64,000 bases of DNA from Dillenia suffruticosa (Eukaryota; Streptophyta; Magnoliopsida; Dilleniales; Dilleniaceae), in assembly GCA_033439265.1 (NCBI GenBank), contig JAVTVX010000013.1, positions 1,638,501 through 1,702,500 of the forward strand, read 5' to 3'. The position numbers were made by a program, and so were the translations under genes. Positions 33,524 through 47,900 of this stretch are shown in pieces (position 1 is the first letter of the stretch; the number at the start of each line of letters is the position of its first letter). The notes below the pieces were generated by a model. That model searched no databases. It had not been told where the DNA came from and saw only the letters and a program-made list of their open reading frames with translations.

Positions 33524-36500
33524 ATGGGTCGTCGCAAGATTGAGATTCAGAAGATTCAGAACGTGAAGAGTAGGCAAGTCACCTTCTCCAAGAGAAGAGC
33601 AGGACTGTTCAAGAAAGCCAATGATTTGTCTGTTTTGTGTGGAGCCGAAGTTGGTGTTATTGTCTATTCAATCACCGGCAAGCTTTTTCAGTACTCTAGT
33701 TCTAGGTAACTTTCTTTTTTGCTTTTTGTTGATTTCGATGTTATTTTTTGGTTTATCAATTGATTTGAGGGGGAGAGAGAGTGGTGTCTTTGTGAAACTT
33801 GTGTGGGTGTGGGGCGCATGCAAGGGTATGAATCATGGTTGAAGATTTAGCTTTCACAAACAGGGGATGACTTGAATTCACATTCTTTTCGGTCTACACT
33901 TTAGACTAAGGATCCTGGATTTTCATTTGGTTATGAAAAAAAAAAAAAATCGAAAGAAAATTGAGCATTGGGTCTTTTAATTTATCAGAGAGTTTTGTGT
34001 TAAGATCTAATATTGCTGAATTTTTGGGGGTAAATGAAGAAATGTGCAGAGGAACAATGAAGGATCTCTAAAATTGAAGACTAAGGCAAATGAAGAATTA
34101 TTTGGTGTGTTGATGACAACTAAAAATAGCAATCTCTCAAGAATGTGTCTACATGGGGCACATAGAGAAGTATGGTAGGGTAATTGCAAACAGACCAAAA
34201 GAGTGGGAGACTGAATTATTGACCAAATAAATGGATACGGCTCTTAGAGATACAGTTACATTAATGAAGTTAATCCTCTAGACAGCAGTTTTAGCATATC
34301 CAGTTGATCCCGTTATGAATATGGTCCCCTAGTGGCATCTAACAGTATAAGGGAATACTGTGACCAACATTGAATCTAGATGTAGACAATTTTTATCACG
34401 ACAAGATATGGAGTTAAATGGGTTCATGACACAATTTAAATGTGCTTGTATGCAAGTTAATCCATTTAGACACGATATAAAAATGCTTGTGTTTGAAGTC
34501 TTTGATTGTTGTTACATAATGGAAGGAATTGCATGATTTATTTTTTGTGCTTTTGCATTAGAACTCTTGCTTTCTCTTTGAATGCTTATTTTTGCAGTCT
34601 TGTGCTGTTATTCTTATGCTAAATTTTACTTATTATTTCTCTTATTTATTGATCATTATTGTCGTGACAGATTTTATTTTCTATATGTCATTATTTGAAA
34701 TATATTAAATTGATTGATCTCATGATATAACACGTCTAACATAAATGTCATTAATCTATGACGTGTAACTTATTTACACATGGTATGCTTAATTTAATCA
34801 TGTTATTTGTGTCATCTAATGAACATTTATGACCACTTCACTTATTTCTGGGATATCTCATTCACTTCCATGACTGGAATATAAAATTAAAAAAGATTCT
34901 TTGATTTGAGACTTGAAGGTGTAATATCCTCATATTTGAGCTATAAGTAGGGGATATAGAATCTTTCCTCCTCTTTCGTCTGAAAAAGTGATATGATAAG
35001 ATACTAGTTCCAATGCTTTGTCGACAATTAACAAGCACTACTTTCCATTCTTTCTTCCCCATCCCACATACTATGGATTGAATTAGTGACAGCTCCATAA
35101 CTGATCTCTGGTTCTGCTGCAATTGATGGCAGAAAGTCCACAGTACTCAAAACGTTAATCCAATATCCAGGAAGGGGCCTAGAAGTGCCAACTTCTAGAC
35201 CATTCTGCACTTGGTTTACACATTCACAGAGCTAAACCTTGTCCTATGCCTGGCAGAAGGGGATTTCAATCCATTCTCCTTACTCCCATCTTTGCCCAGG
35301 CTAACATGTTCTATCAACCTTCATTAATCTCTATAGGGTTCCAAACATTTCTTCAGCATAGGCAACAACTCCAAAGTGCAGCTAACTTTGCAAAGAAAGT
35401 CTAGGAAAGTAATTGAAGCAACGGTATTTTCGAACCTTCTTCCCGCTTTACTAAATCATTTCCAATAGGCCTACTCATAACACCTGTGTCCTTGCTAATT
35501 TATGAGATCAAATAACCCTGCAAGTTTAATTCGGTAGTTAGACTAGGTCCCCTCTCTAGTTTTTAGGAAGCTGAGCTACACACATTCTTGTTTTTATTCT
35601 GCCTCTAGCTACTATAATAGTTAATACATGTTCCTCCTATGGTGAAATGCATGATTGCTCTTACCACTATGCTTTTTTTTCCCGAAGAATGGAGCAAATA
35701 ATCTCAAAATATCATAGGAGCTTGGATTCTCTGGAAGAAGAACCCTTGGAAAAGCAGGATGAGGTAAAGCAACATATCAGTACTCTTTTTAAATGAAGTA
35801 TGCAATTTGTTGTTTCTAATGAGCTTGACCTTACCTTGGTGTAACTCAGTCTGGCTTGATCACAAGCCTTGACTATAAATCCTTTTGTTACGTCCCAAAT
35901 TGTTGTAGTTATGGGCCATCAATCAATATCTGGACCTATACTAACAAAAAAAAAAAAAGAGGAAAAATGAAGAAACCTCATATTATCATTTTATTAATAC
36001 AAATTATTACTTGAAAACAATCATGGCATTAATGTCTTTTAAGCAGATGGCCAACTATGACTTTTTACTTTTCATCCCCTTTGTTTAAATGCCACAATCT
36101 ATAATCCAATCTTAATATGTGCCTCGTGATTGAAAATTCCCACTTTAATTGATTGTGTCGGATCTATTTGCTAAAGAAAAATTGATCTAGTATTCACAAA
36201 TCATTTCTCACCATAAATTGTTGAAGGGATAATGGGATTTTTCCTTTATCATGTTTTCTGTTTCCAAAAGAAATCAATAATGTGCATCATTGTTCTAAAC
36301 CAATATGATACAGAGTGAATATAGAAGGGAAAAAACTTGGTTCTATTGGTGGTGCCAAGTTAGCAGCATTAATAGCAATCGCTGCTAATAGCTGGTTCGT
36401 GATTTCAATTCCGATTATCCAATTCATGGAGAACGGGTGCCACCAACAAATAAATCACTTTTGTAAGTTAATATGGAAGAAGAGGCAGAAGTATAGAAGG

Positions 36501-39500
36501 GGAGAAATTTTTTGTTATGCGCCAGGAAATGGCAAATGGTTTTTTTGATTCACAACTACTTGAGAAGCTTTGAGTCTCCTGTTTCATTCTTTTCAACGGT
36601 CACGATCCTCTTAATATTGTTCTACTATTACATGTTGCCAAAGGTTTGGCTTTTGAGGCCAAAAATGTAGATTATTATCACCATTCTCAACAAACAAGCT
36701 TTGGCCTTTACATAATATTAACTTTTTCATATTGATTGCAGCCTGAAATAAGTGCTCTGAAGGAACACATTGAGAAGTTGCAATTGGAGTGTCGGTAAGT
36801 GTAGTGCTGTGCTTTATGAGAAGAATTTTCAACTTTTTTGATGCAGATAGACTCGTTGCCTCTGACATTCATGCCATTTGAAATCAATTGTTTTACGATA
36901 TGTTATACTTAAAGCAATTTGTCTGTGCAAATGTTTTCAGGCAGATGTCTGGGGAAGACATTGATGGTTTGTCAATGGAAGAGCTGCACGAGCTTGAGCA
37001 GCAGATAAGTAAAGGGATAATATCGGTAAAAGATAGAAAGGTATTTAAAGAAATCCATCCATGCTACTTGTGTTTGTTGTCTACCTTAATGTCCTTTTGG
37101 CATGTGTCTGAATATGGAAGAAATCAATTAGCTGCTCTCGCTAGATCAATTTGTACCGCATAAATTACCTGCAAGAGTCAAAAATTTTCCTGGAGATATT
37201 GAAAACATAATCTTTTTGTTATTCAAGTTTAACAGGATGCCACTCATTCACATGAATTGACATGATAACAAAAGGAGTTTTTATTTTATAAGAAAACAAG
37301 TAATTTTTTTTTAATAAAAACAGGCTATGAACAAAAAAAAAATCTTCTGAGGAGCTATTCGTCAAAAAAAAAAAGGAAAAAAGTAAAAAAGAATCCAGTT
37401 GATTAATCTAGTTACTAAACGAAAAAAAAAAATGGTTGCAAGCTAAAAATAAACATATAAATAAACAAATGTGGTTAGTTTAAAATAGTCACTTGATTCA
37501 ATGACTCATGAATTGACATGATAGTTTCTATTTCATGAGGTTTTTTGTATGAAATTCAACTTACTATTCTCCTTTCGTCCTACTTGACCTTAATTTAGTT
37601 TGCAGTTGTTATTGAGGCTTATAGTGCCTGCAGTACATGGCTTCTACTTCTAAATTAGCAGCATTCAAATTTCAAGCTTTTCTCCGGTTCATGAATTCAC
37701 TTTGCCTGGAAGGCTAAATGTTGGTGGTTCTTATTTTATTCATATTCTACCCAATCAAATTTCTTTCATGAAACACAATTAGTAAGCAACATTTATTCTA
37801 CACAATGACTAGCATGCAGTGTTCTTCAATTAATACCTTGTCCTGTACCGTTTTCAGGAGCAGTTATTGTATGAAGAACTTCAGAAGTTACAGCAAAAGG
37901 TAAATCAAAGGTTGCATTCGATAGTTTGTTACCACTGATCCACCCTTAACAATGTATTCCCCCCACAAAGAAAAAAAAAAAAACTTATTTATACTCTCTT
38001 TAGTTTTTCAACTAATAGTGTATTTAAAAATACCGTGGATTATGCTGTCATGGCACATCTCCATTATGTGACTTATAAATAAAGGGCTAAAGTGAATGTA
38101 AAATAAGAATTTGAGGGCGAAAATAAAAGCTTGGGAAGATAGCATACAGATGTATAATTTGGGGTGGAGGGCAAAAGTGCCCTTAACTCTATATTGTTAT
38201 AGCTAAATAAATTGGTCATGTGCTGTTCAAAATGCTGTAGAATGTGAGGGAGCAGGGTAAGAGATAAATTCACTTGATATGTATACAATTTAGTTACAAA
38301 TGGCTAATGAATTTCCAATTTCCCAGAAAGTTCAGCCAGTGGAAAAGCACATTCTCTGCATGATTTGGAGGAACTTTTTAATCTATTTTTCAGTTTCTAG
38401 AGCTCAAAGTCGGATCACTCATGCAAGTACCCCCCCCTCCGTGGGCGGAAACAACAGCTTCATCAAGTTGTGCAAAAACCTATTGTGACTTTAGATAGGA
38501 GATGACTTTGGATACGAATAAATGGCATAGAAGAATCTAAACCAGTTGAATTAATGCATTATTATTATTCTTATTATTATTATTATTATTAATCTTTTAT
38601 GGATAGCTTTTTTTTCCTCTACTTTCTCCTATATTGATGTCAAACGGTCGACTTCAAAATTTGGGATTAAAACTTAGTATGTTGTTGTAAAAGTCTATTG
38701 TGAAAAAAAAAAGATGGTCTCGGGCATGAAAATGGTCATAATATAAAATTCAGTACAAATTCTGTGCATGAAACATAATTTGACATATTAAAGTACCTCT
38801 ACCTACAAAATTTTATGATCTAAATTTCTATTGCTGCCAGGAGCAAAAGGTTGTGGAGGAGAATGAAGCTTTGCAGAAACAGGTAGTTTTTGGAATTTCA
38901 TCCAATCACTATATAGATTGAGGAGAAACAGGCTTTGCTGAATGAGGCTTCATGGTGTTGAACCTTTTTGCTATGTGCAATTAGATTGAGGAGCTTCAAC
39001 AGCGGACCACAATTCCCGAAATTCCGAGAAAGAAAAAGCGTTCTGCCACCAGTTGCCCCAAAACTCCTATAAATGGAGATGAAAACTCTGCCATGCATTT
39101 GGGGTAAGTGAAATCCTTCACTAATCCTTTGTAAAATAATAGTTTTTCTTCTAGGTAAAATTTCTCAAGCAAATTGATGCCAGACTTTCTTCAAGCATGT
39201 CACAGCGAATTCATGATCTTTACAATTCCTTATTGATCATGCCATATACTTTTAAGTAACAAAAGAAGGATACGCTGCCTTGGAATTCAATATTTGTCAT
39301 AATACTACTTAAACTGTGTGCAAAGAAATAATTAAGGTTCTGCATGCAAAGTAGAGGCTAAATTGAAGTTCGTTATCATGAAAGAATTTGCTGCAAATCC
39401 TCGGTGAATGTTGTAACCTCTGTGTTAATGAGTATTTGTTGCCATAATGTGTTTGGGGAAGGAGTGACAAAGGATGATTACAGGATTAGTAAGAATTATT

Positions 39501-39825
39501 CTGTTAGGGTATAAATTCAAGTTGACGACCCATAGAAGCAGAATGAACTCCATAAATAGGGAGGCCTCCTCCTCTGTTCTCGCATTAACTTTGGGAGAGG
39601 CTTATACCATGTTCCTTGGTCTTCCAATCATTGCTCAAATTGAAATTGAAAGTTGTTTTTGGTTAAACATACACATGACATATTCATAGTTTCAAAAAAT
39701 ATATGAATGAAAATATTGCATGATTTCACAATCTTTCTTTTGCTGGTACTGTCAATCTTATGTTCCTCTTATTCCTTGGCAGATTGTTAGCAGATGTTTG
39801 CTGCCAAAATGAGGATGAAGTCTAA
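33524..39825 (+). CDS. MIKC MADS-box transcription factor 1 (AGL15/AGL18-like)
   Basis: MIKC proteins dimerise and bind CArG boxes in the nucleus. Exons: 33524-33705, 35688-35763, 36742-36794, 36941-37040, 37858-37899, 38841-38882, 38985-39103, 39783-39825; phases close, 218 residues. Seen: MADS domain 1-60 ([39 protein letters not shown]), I region [19 protein letters not shown] domain from about residue 87 ([50 protein letters not shown]). The C terminus has a basic RKKKR (180-184) and MHLGLL, an EAR-like LxLxL relative that recalls the LQLGL of AGL15/AGL18. The 182, 100, 42, 42 exon sizes are classic MIKC; exon 3 is 53 nt rather than the usual 62-65. The clade call rests on K and C regions; a diverged clade of its own is possible. 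Confidence 0.9.
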
Positions 39826-39840
39826 TAACATCAGGATCGG

Positions 39841-39890
39841 GAGCAAAGAGTAATTGCTGCACTTGGAGCAAAGAGTAATTGCTGCACTTG
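39841..39890 (+). repeat. Perfect 25-bp tandem duplication after the MADS1 stop
   Basis: Two identical adjacent copies of GAGCAAAGAGTAATTGCTGC plus ACTTG, starting 15 bp after the stop codon, so within the likely 3' UTR. Confidence 0.95.
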
Positions 39891-41789
39891 GACATGCACA
39901 TCAGATACCCATCTCTAAGCTTGGAGCAGTTTTTTTCCTTTCCCTTAAATCTTTTTTCCCCCTTTTGAAGGCAAAAGAGTTGCTCAGTTGCAATAGTTTA
40001 CTGGAAACTAGTTCGTACAGAATGTATTTGTCTCATAAAGTTGAAAGATGTATATTTGTTAGCTGTGATATGACTTCAAGTTCAATAGGGTAAAGGAAAG
40101 ACAAATTGCAGGACACCGCAACAGCATGGGAAAAAGATAAAAAAACAAAAAACAAAACCTTGAATTGGATAAAGCAATTGACAATAGACTGCTCAAGAAA
40201 CAAGATTTTGGACCATTTTCTTACTGCATTAAATGTCTCATTGCTGTTAAATTGTCTATTAGTCTGGAATGAGTTTGAATGGTTAAGATGGCTCTTTTGC
40301 TTCATTTTTGTCTATTGCAGCTCTTTTGGGTTTTATCTATTGGCAGCCTTACACTTGCAAGTAGAAAATGTAGATTTAAACCCATGACCTCTATGTCATA
40401 AAGTTGAAGCCGATTCATTAGACCAAGGCCCGCAATCATCTATGAATTTTGTATTGTCAAGAAGTTATTTTTGTTTCTTCTTTCTGAACACCCAACAATC
40501 AGAATTAGGTCAATCTTTCTTATTATTGCTTTAGTTCTCTTCCATTGCTTGACAAATGGATAAGGTTGGCTTCTTTTCCGTTTGGTAAGAGAAGAAGAGT
40601 TTTATTACGCAATTGATAAACACTGGACATTTTTTAGCAAATACTTTTATAAATATAAGTGCTCCAACCTTTATAACAATTTGTTGTGTTCAAGGTTTTG
40701 ATGTCTTACATATTGAAGCAAAAAGGCAATTTTAGGGCTATTGTTATTGTTTCGAAGGGATTATGATTTGTAATCAAGTTTGATCTGGTCAGAGCAAGCA
40801 ATCCAGGTGCTTGGTCAATCATGAGCACACCTAAATCCAATATGGACTGATAAACACCTCCGAGGGCTTAATGGTCCATGCCTACCAATGGACTCGAGGC
40901 CCTAAAGAGTAAGGAGGGAGGACCGACATTTTTCTAATTTTCTGTTTTCATTTTCTTCTCTCAAGTTTCAAGCTTTTTTCCTCTAGCTCTTCGAGATCCA
41001 TCCAGGGCGATTCCACATGAACTAACAATAGCAGGGAGGATTTGGTCTTGCATTATAGGGAAAAGCCAGTACAATGCCAAATTAATGGGCTTAATGTTCA
41101 ATGATGTGTTTGATAATATTCCTTTTATATTAGCAAGGGTTTTCAATATTCACGGCTCCCCACGTTTTTTTTTTTTTTTTATCCCTAACTCTCATTATTA
41201 AAAATTTCGTTCCGACTAATCCGAGACGACCTCACCGTCGGGTCTCTTATAGAGGAAGAGATGTCCCACAATAGTATTTTCTGTTTCCAAAAAAGCTCGA
41301 ACTCGAGCATTTAATTAAAGGACGTAGAGCCCTTCCCATTTTGCTCCAACTTATCATATCTCTCTTAGAAAGAAAAAAGACATAGAAGGAGACTTTTTAT
41401 ATATATATAAAAATTATCGATATTTAATAATTATATTAAATTAAATTAAATTAAATTTGATTTACATTGATTTTATAATTTTTATTATATATAAATATTT
41501 GAATTCAAAATTTTAATACCGATATCTGATAACCGATCACGGCGTTGGTTGAGAGTGAGAGTGTTCTCAAGCAGTATATATTTATTCTCTCGTGGCCCAA
41601 TGAAACATTCTCCTCTCGAGTCTTTTGGTTTACCGCCAACGTTCAAACGAGAGGGCAGAAGGAAAGGAGGAATTAAAATCAAACAAAATTCAAAACGTTG
41701 AGAAATCGGATCATGAAGGGTACAAAAGGAGTAACAAAAACATGACACCCCATGTTTCCAAATCAAGATAAGTTTCATATCCTACTCAA
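39891..41789. other. Spacer between the two MADS-box genes
   Basis: Includes the MADS1 3' flank, phrases such as CCCATGACCTCTATGTCATAAAG that look like the tail of a dispersed repeat (about 40380-40430), and a further copy of the short repeat at 41165-41330. No additional gene is seen. Confidence 0.5.
41165..41330 (+). repeat. Dispersed short repeat, copy 3
   Basis: A T run, then TTCCGACTAATCCGAGACGA, GGGTCTCTTATAGAGG, GTCCCACAATA and CTCGAACTCGAGCATTTAATT, in the same order as the blocks at 3530-3660 but diverged. Confidence 0.4.
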
Positions 41790-41907
41790 AAACCCTAAAA
41801 GAGAAACCCCCTGAATTTTATATACATCATAATCTCTCCTCTCCTCTCCTCTCATCAAACCCCCCCCCTCTCTCTCTCCCCTCATCTTTCCCTTTCTCTC
41901 TCAAGCG
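41790..41907 (+). promoter_or_regulatory. MADS2 core promoter: telo-box, TATA box, CT-rich leader
   Basis: AAACCCTAA (telo-box) at 41790-41798 and TTTTATATAC at about 41817-41826 precede a strongly CT-rich leader that runs up to the start codon of MADS2 at 41908. A start site near 41850 is inferred. Confidence 0.4.
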
Positions 41908-44900
41908 ATGGGTCGAAGGAGGATCCCGATTCAGAGGATCGAAGATGCCAAGAAAAGGCACGTGGCCTTCTCGAAACGTCGAATGGGTCTGTTCAAGAAG
42001 GCCCATGATTTCTCGGTTAAGTTTGAAGCCCAAGTTGGGATCATAGTCTTCTCTCTCAGTGGAAGACTTTATCAATTTTCTACTTCAAGGTACGTTTTCT
42101 ATCCCCATCTCATCATCGATCTTTCTTGCTTCAGATTCTTGATTTTGATTAGATCAAAATTTTCGTGGGGTTTTAAATGTGTATTTGTGTGTTCTGAATT
42201 GGGCTTCTTCTACTTTTCATAGACGTAGAGAGAGAAAATTCATACGTGCCTATTTGAAATATAAAGGAAAGAGTAATGGTTTTATGCATTTGGGGCTGCA
42301 GATTGGTTCTTAGTCGAAGAAAATAATTAGGACCAATCCCCATTCATCTTCAGGTCAAGGAAATTTGGACCAATCAGGAGCAACCCTTCATGGCAGAATG
42401 AATCAATCAAGGCAGTTTTCTTTTCTTCAGGGTAGTCATTTTCAGGGCCATTGAGTAATTCGATGCCCTAATTAATTCACTGGTGAATTAGTGTCAAAAA
42501 TATTCTATGATGACCTGGGAAACTACAACGAATCTCTTTTTCAATCCATGTAGGACTACTTTTTTTTTTTAGGATATGAGTTGAATGGCAAGATTCAATC
42601 ACTTGTCAATTTTGAAGAAAATTATGCAAATTGGATGGGAATGTTCTCACTTAATTATGTTTTCATATTTTTAAATCTAATGGGAAAGTGCCTATAAGAG
42701 TCCATGAACATAAGCTCTGAGAAAGCATTGGTGAATTTGGAATTCTAATCATGGATTGGTCAGATAATATGAAAATCCTAGACGTAAAACTCTTAAATGT
42801 TTCATATAAAAAATATATTAAATAACTATATTGTTCCTTTTAAAAGGATGATGAACAAGTCCTGGGCCATATATATATTCTTATAATTTTATGAGAACAT
42901 AAAAATGATCTTTTGGACCAGATCAATGGTACTTGTTATCAACAAACATTTAAGTGAATACAATACTCCCTTAATGTTCACAACTATAAGGGCTTTTGAA
43001 TGCTCTAGACATTCACCATTACTTGCTCTCTCCCACTTTGACCCTAAGAGAATTGCTTGATAATGTACCTTTGCTATTTTGCAAATTGCCAATAAGCCTT
43101 TGAGGTTATTGGTATATCTGATGGCATGCACTCTTTGTTTTGAACTCTTTATATTTCCAAGGAGAACCAAAAGAAGAAAGATTATATAAACTAGATGACT
43201 CAATGTTGAATCATTAGTTGAGATATATAAGAGATGAGAAATATTTCCAAATCCCCTAAATAAGCTGGTAAGTAGAGATGAGAAATAAATGACCAAGCTT
43301 GATGGAAGATAAACTTGTCTTTACCCAATGTGCAGGCTTTTGAGTCTTCTAAAAGCGAATTTTATTCTGTGACATCTACTAATCCTGTAACTTTGACACC
43401 TAGTGAAGCACAAACATGGAAATGCTATATTAACTTTGTATTATGATGATGTTCATGCTTCACTCCTAAAAAAGCGTTAATAAAGCCCAAGGTATAATGA
43501 TTTAAAGTCTTTTTTTTTCTCTAGATGTTTACTTTTTTGGATCATTAACATTTACTTAACTATAAAATCCTTTCAAGTTTTGTTATTCCACTCTTCTTTG
43601 AGAGTAGACAAGCAAAAGGTTTAGTTATGTGCTTATTAAATTTTATAATAAAAATGTAGGAGAAAGGTCTAAAAAAATCTTTTCCATGACTTGGGAACAA
43701 ATTTTTTCCCCTTATACAAATAAGTTTCTTTGAAATCTTGGGTCCTTGGTGCTTATAGGATCCCAGTATTCATGTGGAGTCCAAATGGGCAATATATTAA
43801 AAATCTTACCCCTTATTATTGAAAACATGATGCTTCTAAGAATTGAACCCTAGACATGAAATGAAGATGTTTACTTTTGTTGATCATTAACTTCATGATT
43901 TAGGCTTAGTTTGAAATGTTATCTTACAGAAGATCGCTGCATGATTTCTCTCTGCTTAAGATATATAAGAGAAAAAACAACAAAATATTGGGGCTCTGTG
44001 GGATAGCATGCAGTACACATACTGTTACAGTCCAGACTTGCATCAGTATGAAACCCTTTACCATCATTAGAGTTTTTCCTCCTATTTTTATTTTGTTTAT
44101 ATATGGAAGTGCCATATGTTCTTACCAGTCCCCATTATTCAAGAGCTTTCCACACTTTTTCCTCCTGGAGAATTTTTTATTTGGACATGTCAAATCTTTC
44201 TTTTAATTCCTGTCCTTTTTTGGGTTAACCTCTTGTTCATAAAAATGTTAGCTTTAGTTGCTCTAAATCTTCAAATTATTAGCCACATCTTCATTTTGAA
44301 ACTTGAGATTTTTGTTCAAAGGTGTAAATATCTTTGCCGTGGTACCATTCAGCAAATTTTTGGTCAATTTAATAAAATCCTTTTTTCCAATAATGTGTTT
44401 TCACGTCAATAAAATCCTTTTGTTATCCGCCAATATTGACTAAGGATTTAAGACCGGATCGGGCAACAAATATGCAACTTTTTGTGGAGAATAATTCTCA
44501 ATGTAAAGTATCCTCTTTCCTCATGCAGCATGGGAAACCAATTCACAGGAGTGGAGGGTTCACCAATTTGGCTATCTCAAGTTTGGATTTTTCATTTATG
44601 TCAGCCTTTTGAAATATCTATTTTTGGTTTCAATAGAGTAATGATAAACATGGTAGCTATTAAAAAAATTCTATCCATTATCTACATTTTCACGTACACC
44701 ACCGTCATATGGTGTGTGCCAAGAACCCTAGTGCAACAATAATTGTACCAGGAAACCTAGAGCACCATACTGTCTCACTAGAAACTGGATCAAATGTGAT
44801 CTAATAATATTTGATGCATTACATAAGGTCTTTGTTTATCTAATGACTGGTTTGCTTACCAAATTGCATTTGTTTCTCCATTCAGGCTACCATGGCAGAG

Positions 44901-47900
44901 AAAAACTTTCCATGTTTTACTGCACTTAGTGTTTAGTCTAATTGGATTGTGTCACATGCATAACTGATTATAGGTAATGATTCTCACAGTTGCTCTTTTT
45001 CTTCTTGAAGAATGGAAGAAATCTTATCAAAATACCGTGAGAGTTCGGATGATCTGCAAAATCCAGCGAAGGTAAAGCAACATAACCTTTCTCCTCTTTC
45101 TATTATGATTTTCTGCTTGTATGGTTGGGATAAATCAACAAATTTGAGCTTGAACTAACCATGGCCAGCTCGGGTTGTCTGATTAAAAGGAAAAATCATC
45201 AAATTTGAAAATTGTATGTTGTGCTAATTTCAACATTTTGATTGTGGGGTATAACTTAATTTTATCAAGAAGGTGGAAGTCTGTTATTTGAATAAGAGAA
45301 ATGATTTTTATTTTTATGCAGTGTGATAATTTATCTGTTCTTTATTCATGACAGTATCCAATTTTACATCTCGAATTCTTCCCCATTATATTAAATTGTG
45401 GCAATTGTATTCCGTGTTGAAGTTAATTTACAAAGACAGTATAACTTTTATTAATTTGGTCCCCTTTTCTTGGTAATAGGTTCTATTGAATTCTGGTAGT
45501 TTTGTAAACTCAATAAAGGAAAAAAACATTTAAATTATAACAAATATGATTTCTTAAAAAACATTGTTAATGGAAGAATCTTGGACTCGATTACAGTAAA
45601 ATGAATAGTAAAATGACCAAATGACTATATATTCTTCATTGTTGCTTTTGAAGCCATAATGTTAATAGCGTAATAGTTCTAATTTTCTTCCTATTTAGAA
45701 AATTGTATTTATAGGGTTTTTATGTAAAAATTATGGCCTTGACTTTATGGTTATATTAAATGTCATAGTTGAAGATAAACTACATAATTATAATTATCAT
45801 GTGCATTTATCTTATTTATTTTACTGCATTCTTTTGCTGTGAAATCTACTGGCATGTATTTACTTTTCCCCATATTTGTATGCAGCCAGATATAAATGAC
45901 CTTAAAGAGCATGTAGAGAAGTTGCAATTGGAATCTCGGTAGGTCTTATTCTAGTGTTGTATCTCTAGAATGCATTCTCCTAATATGGGTTGATATTACC
46001 TTTGTTAATGATATTGTTTGCAAAACAAATTTTAACAATAAATCTCTTTGAAACAATTGATTTCTTTCAACCATTTTGCAGGATGATGATTGGGCTTGAC
46101 ATTGAGAATTTGGATATCAATGAGTTGCAAGAACTACAGAGTAAGATGACTGGGGGTTTAGCATCCATAAAGAAAAAGAAGGTGTTTTAGCAATTTATGC
46201 TCATACCTTTTATTCTTTTTCCCCCTTTTCTTGTTTAGCTTTCATTTGGTTGATGCATCAATGTGCAGTAATCAAGTAAACTACAAATTAGGATTTGATT
46301 GGACTTTTGTCATGTAAGTCTAGTTAATTCGCTTACACATGAGATTTTATGTTAATTAAGTTTTTTGCATTCTTCTTTTCAATGTTTACTTTCTCTCAAT
46401 ATTACTCAAATATTTTATAAAGAGTATGCTCTTGTGGACCAAAATATCAATGATCAAAAAGAAAATCTAAAGTGGCGATGTTGATTTAGACAGTGAACAG
46501 CAAATGTTGAGATGCTTGGACCTTATTAAACTATTGAATTTTACCATGTAGGATATTTGTCATTTCAATGGTTATCTTTTTTTGGTCATAGCATACTCTT
46601 TTATAAGTACCAGTATTGCATGTTGATGCTTCTAGTTGAATTCAAGGATGAAGAAACTGCCATGTCTGCATTTTTCTTTTTCCTTTTCTTTTATTTTTTG
46701 GGCTTAATACTCTATATGTGCATTATTGTGCATGTGATTCTCTAGATCTTGAGGTAAGAAAAAGTTGTCATGTTGATCTAAAGCACCTATAAAATGAACT
46801 TAGAAAGAAAGTATAATAAAATCAGCAGCTAATGGGAGATACTTGATGTGTGTTGTACATGCAGTTTCTTAGAATTAATATTTTTTTGTCACTTTTTTTT
46901 TCAGGAGAAAATGTTAATCGATCAACTTGAGAGATCAAAACTACAGGTATAAGATAATTAAATAAAATGGTTTTCTTTCTTTCTTTCCTTTTTTTTTTCA
47001 TTGTATGTTCTTGCTCAATAATGAATAATACTCATCCAATACCTGAGTGATAAAAGTTGGAAATGTCACATGGTGTTTCTGTCTTTATTTTTTGAATATC
47101 ACATACTTCTGGAGTACTTACCTTTATCCAAGAAATACTTGAGGTACTTGTCTGGATTTTTAAATGTTGATGCTTCAGTTATTCTAGGTTTTGAAGAGAG
47201 TGCCAGACAATTTTCGTAATTTACCTTTGTTTTATATCAATGCATAATTATTAAGTTGAAATAGGATTTTCCTATTACATTCATAAAGAAAATATCATGC
47301 CATTGTCACATTCTAGTCATGATGCGTCCTGTTTTTGAGGAATTTGATGTGTTTCTATATATTAAGTCCTGTCCATGTCTCATATTTATAGCCAATTCAA
47401 CAGGATTTTAGGGCTTAGGAAAATCATCTTTCATAGTGATTCAGAATTGAAGTTTTCCAAAAGGTGATAAACCTGTTTTGATGATTTGGATGCTATATTC
47501 AGCAAGTTGTTTGTGATGAAAAAAGGTTTGGGCATGAGCACAGGTTAGGTACCATTCTAGATGTATAATATCTGCTGATGAAAAACAACTCTATTTTTAG
47601 GTTAAAAAATCATACAACATTGTTTTGATTATTGTTTTTTTAACTTAGGAGCAAAGGGTTTTGGAGGAGAATCGGGCTTTGAACAAGCAGGTAAATTTGG
47701 AAATTCCATCCAATCATCTGATACACACTATTATTTTCTTTCCACTCCATTCTGTTTGTTTTTGCCTGGATATCTATATTCTTGTAACTTGTTATGTGCT
47801 AACCATTTTTCTTTTTCTTTTCATCATTTGTAACTAGCTTATGGAGCTTCAGAGCATCATGATGCCCGGGAAGAGAGAGCATTTTCTTAATGATTTTAGG

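Noticed and set aside
35028-35210. Minus-strand open frame in MADS1 intron 1 ([16 protein letters not shown])
   Set aside because: Composition looks protein-like, but I recognise no family and see no splice context.
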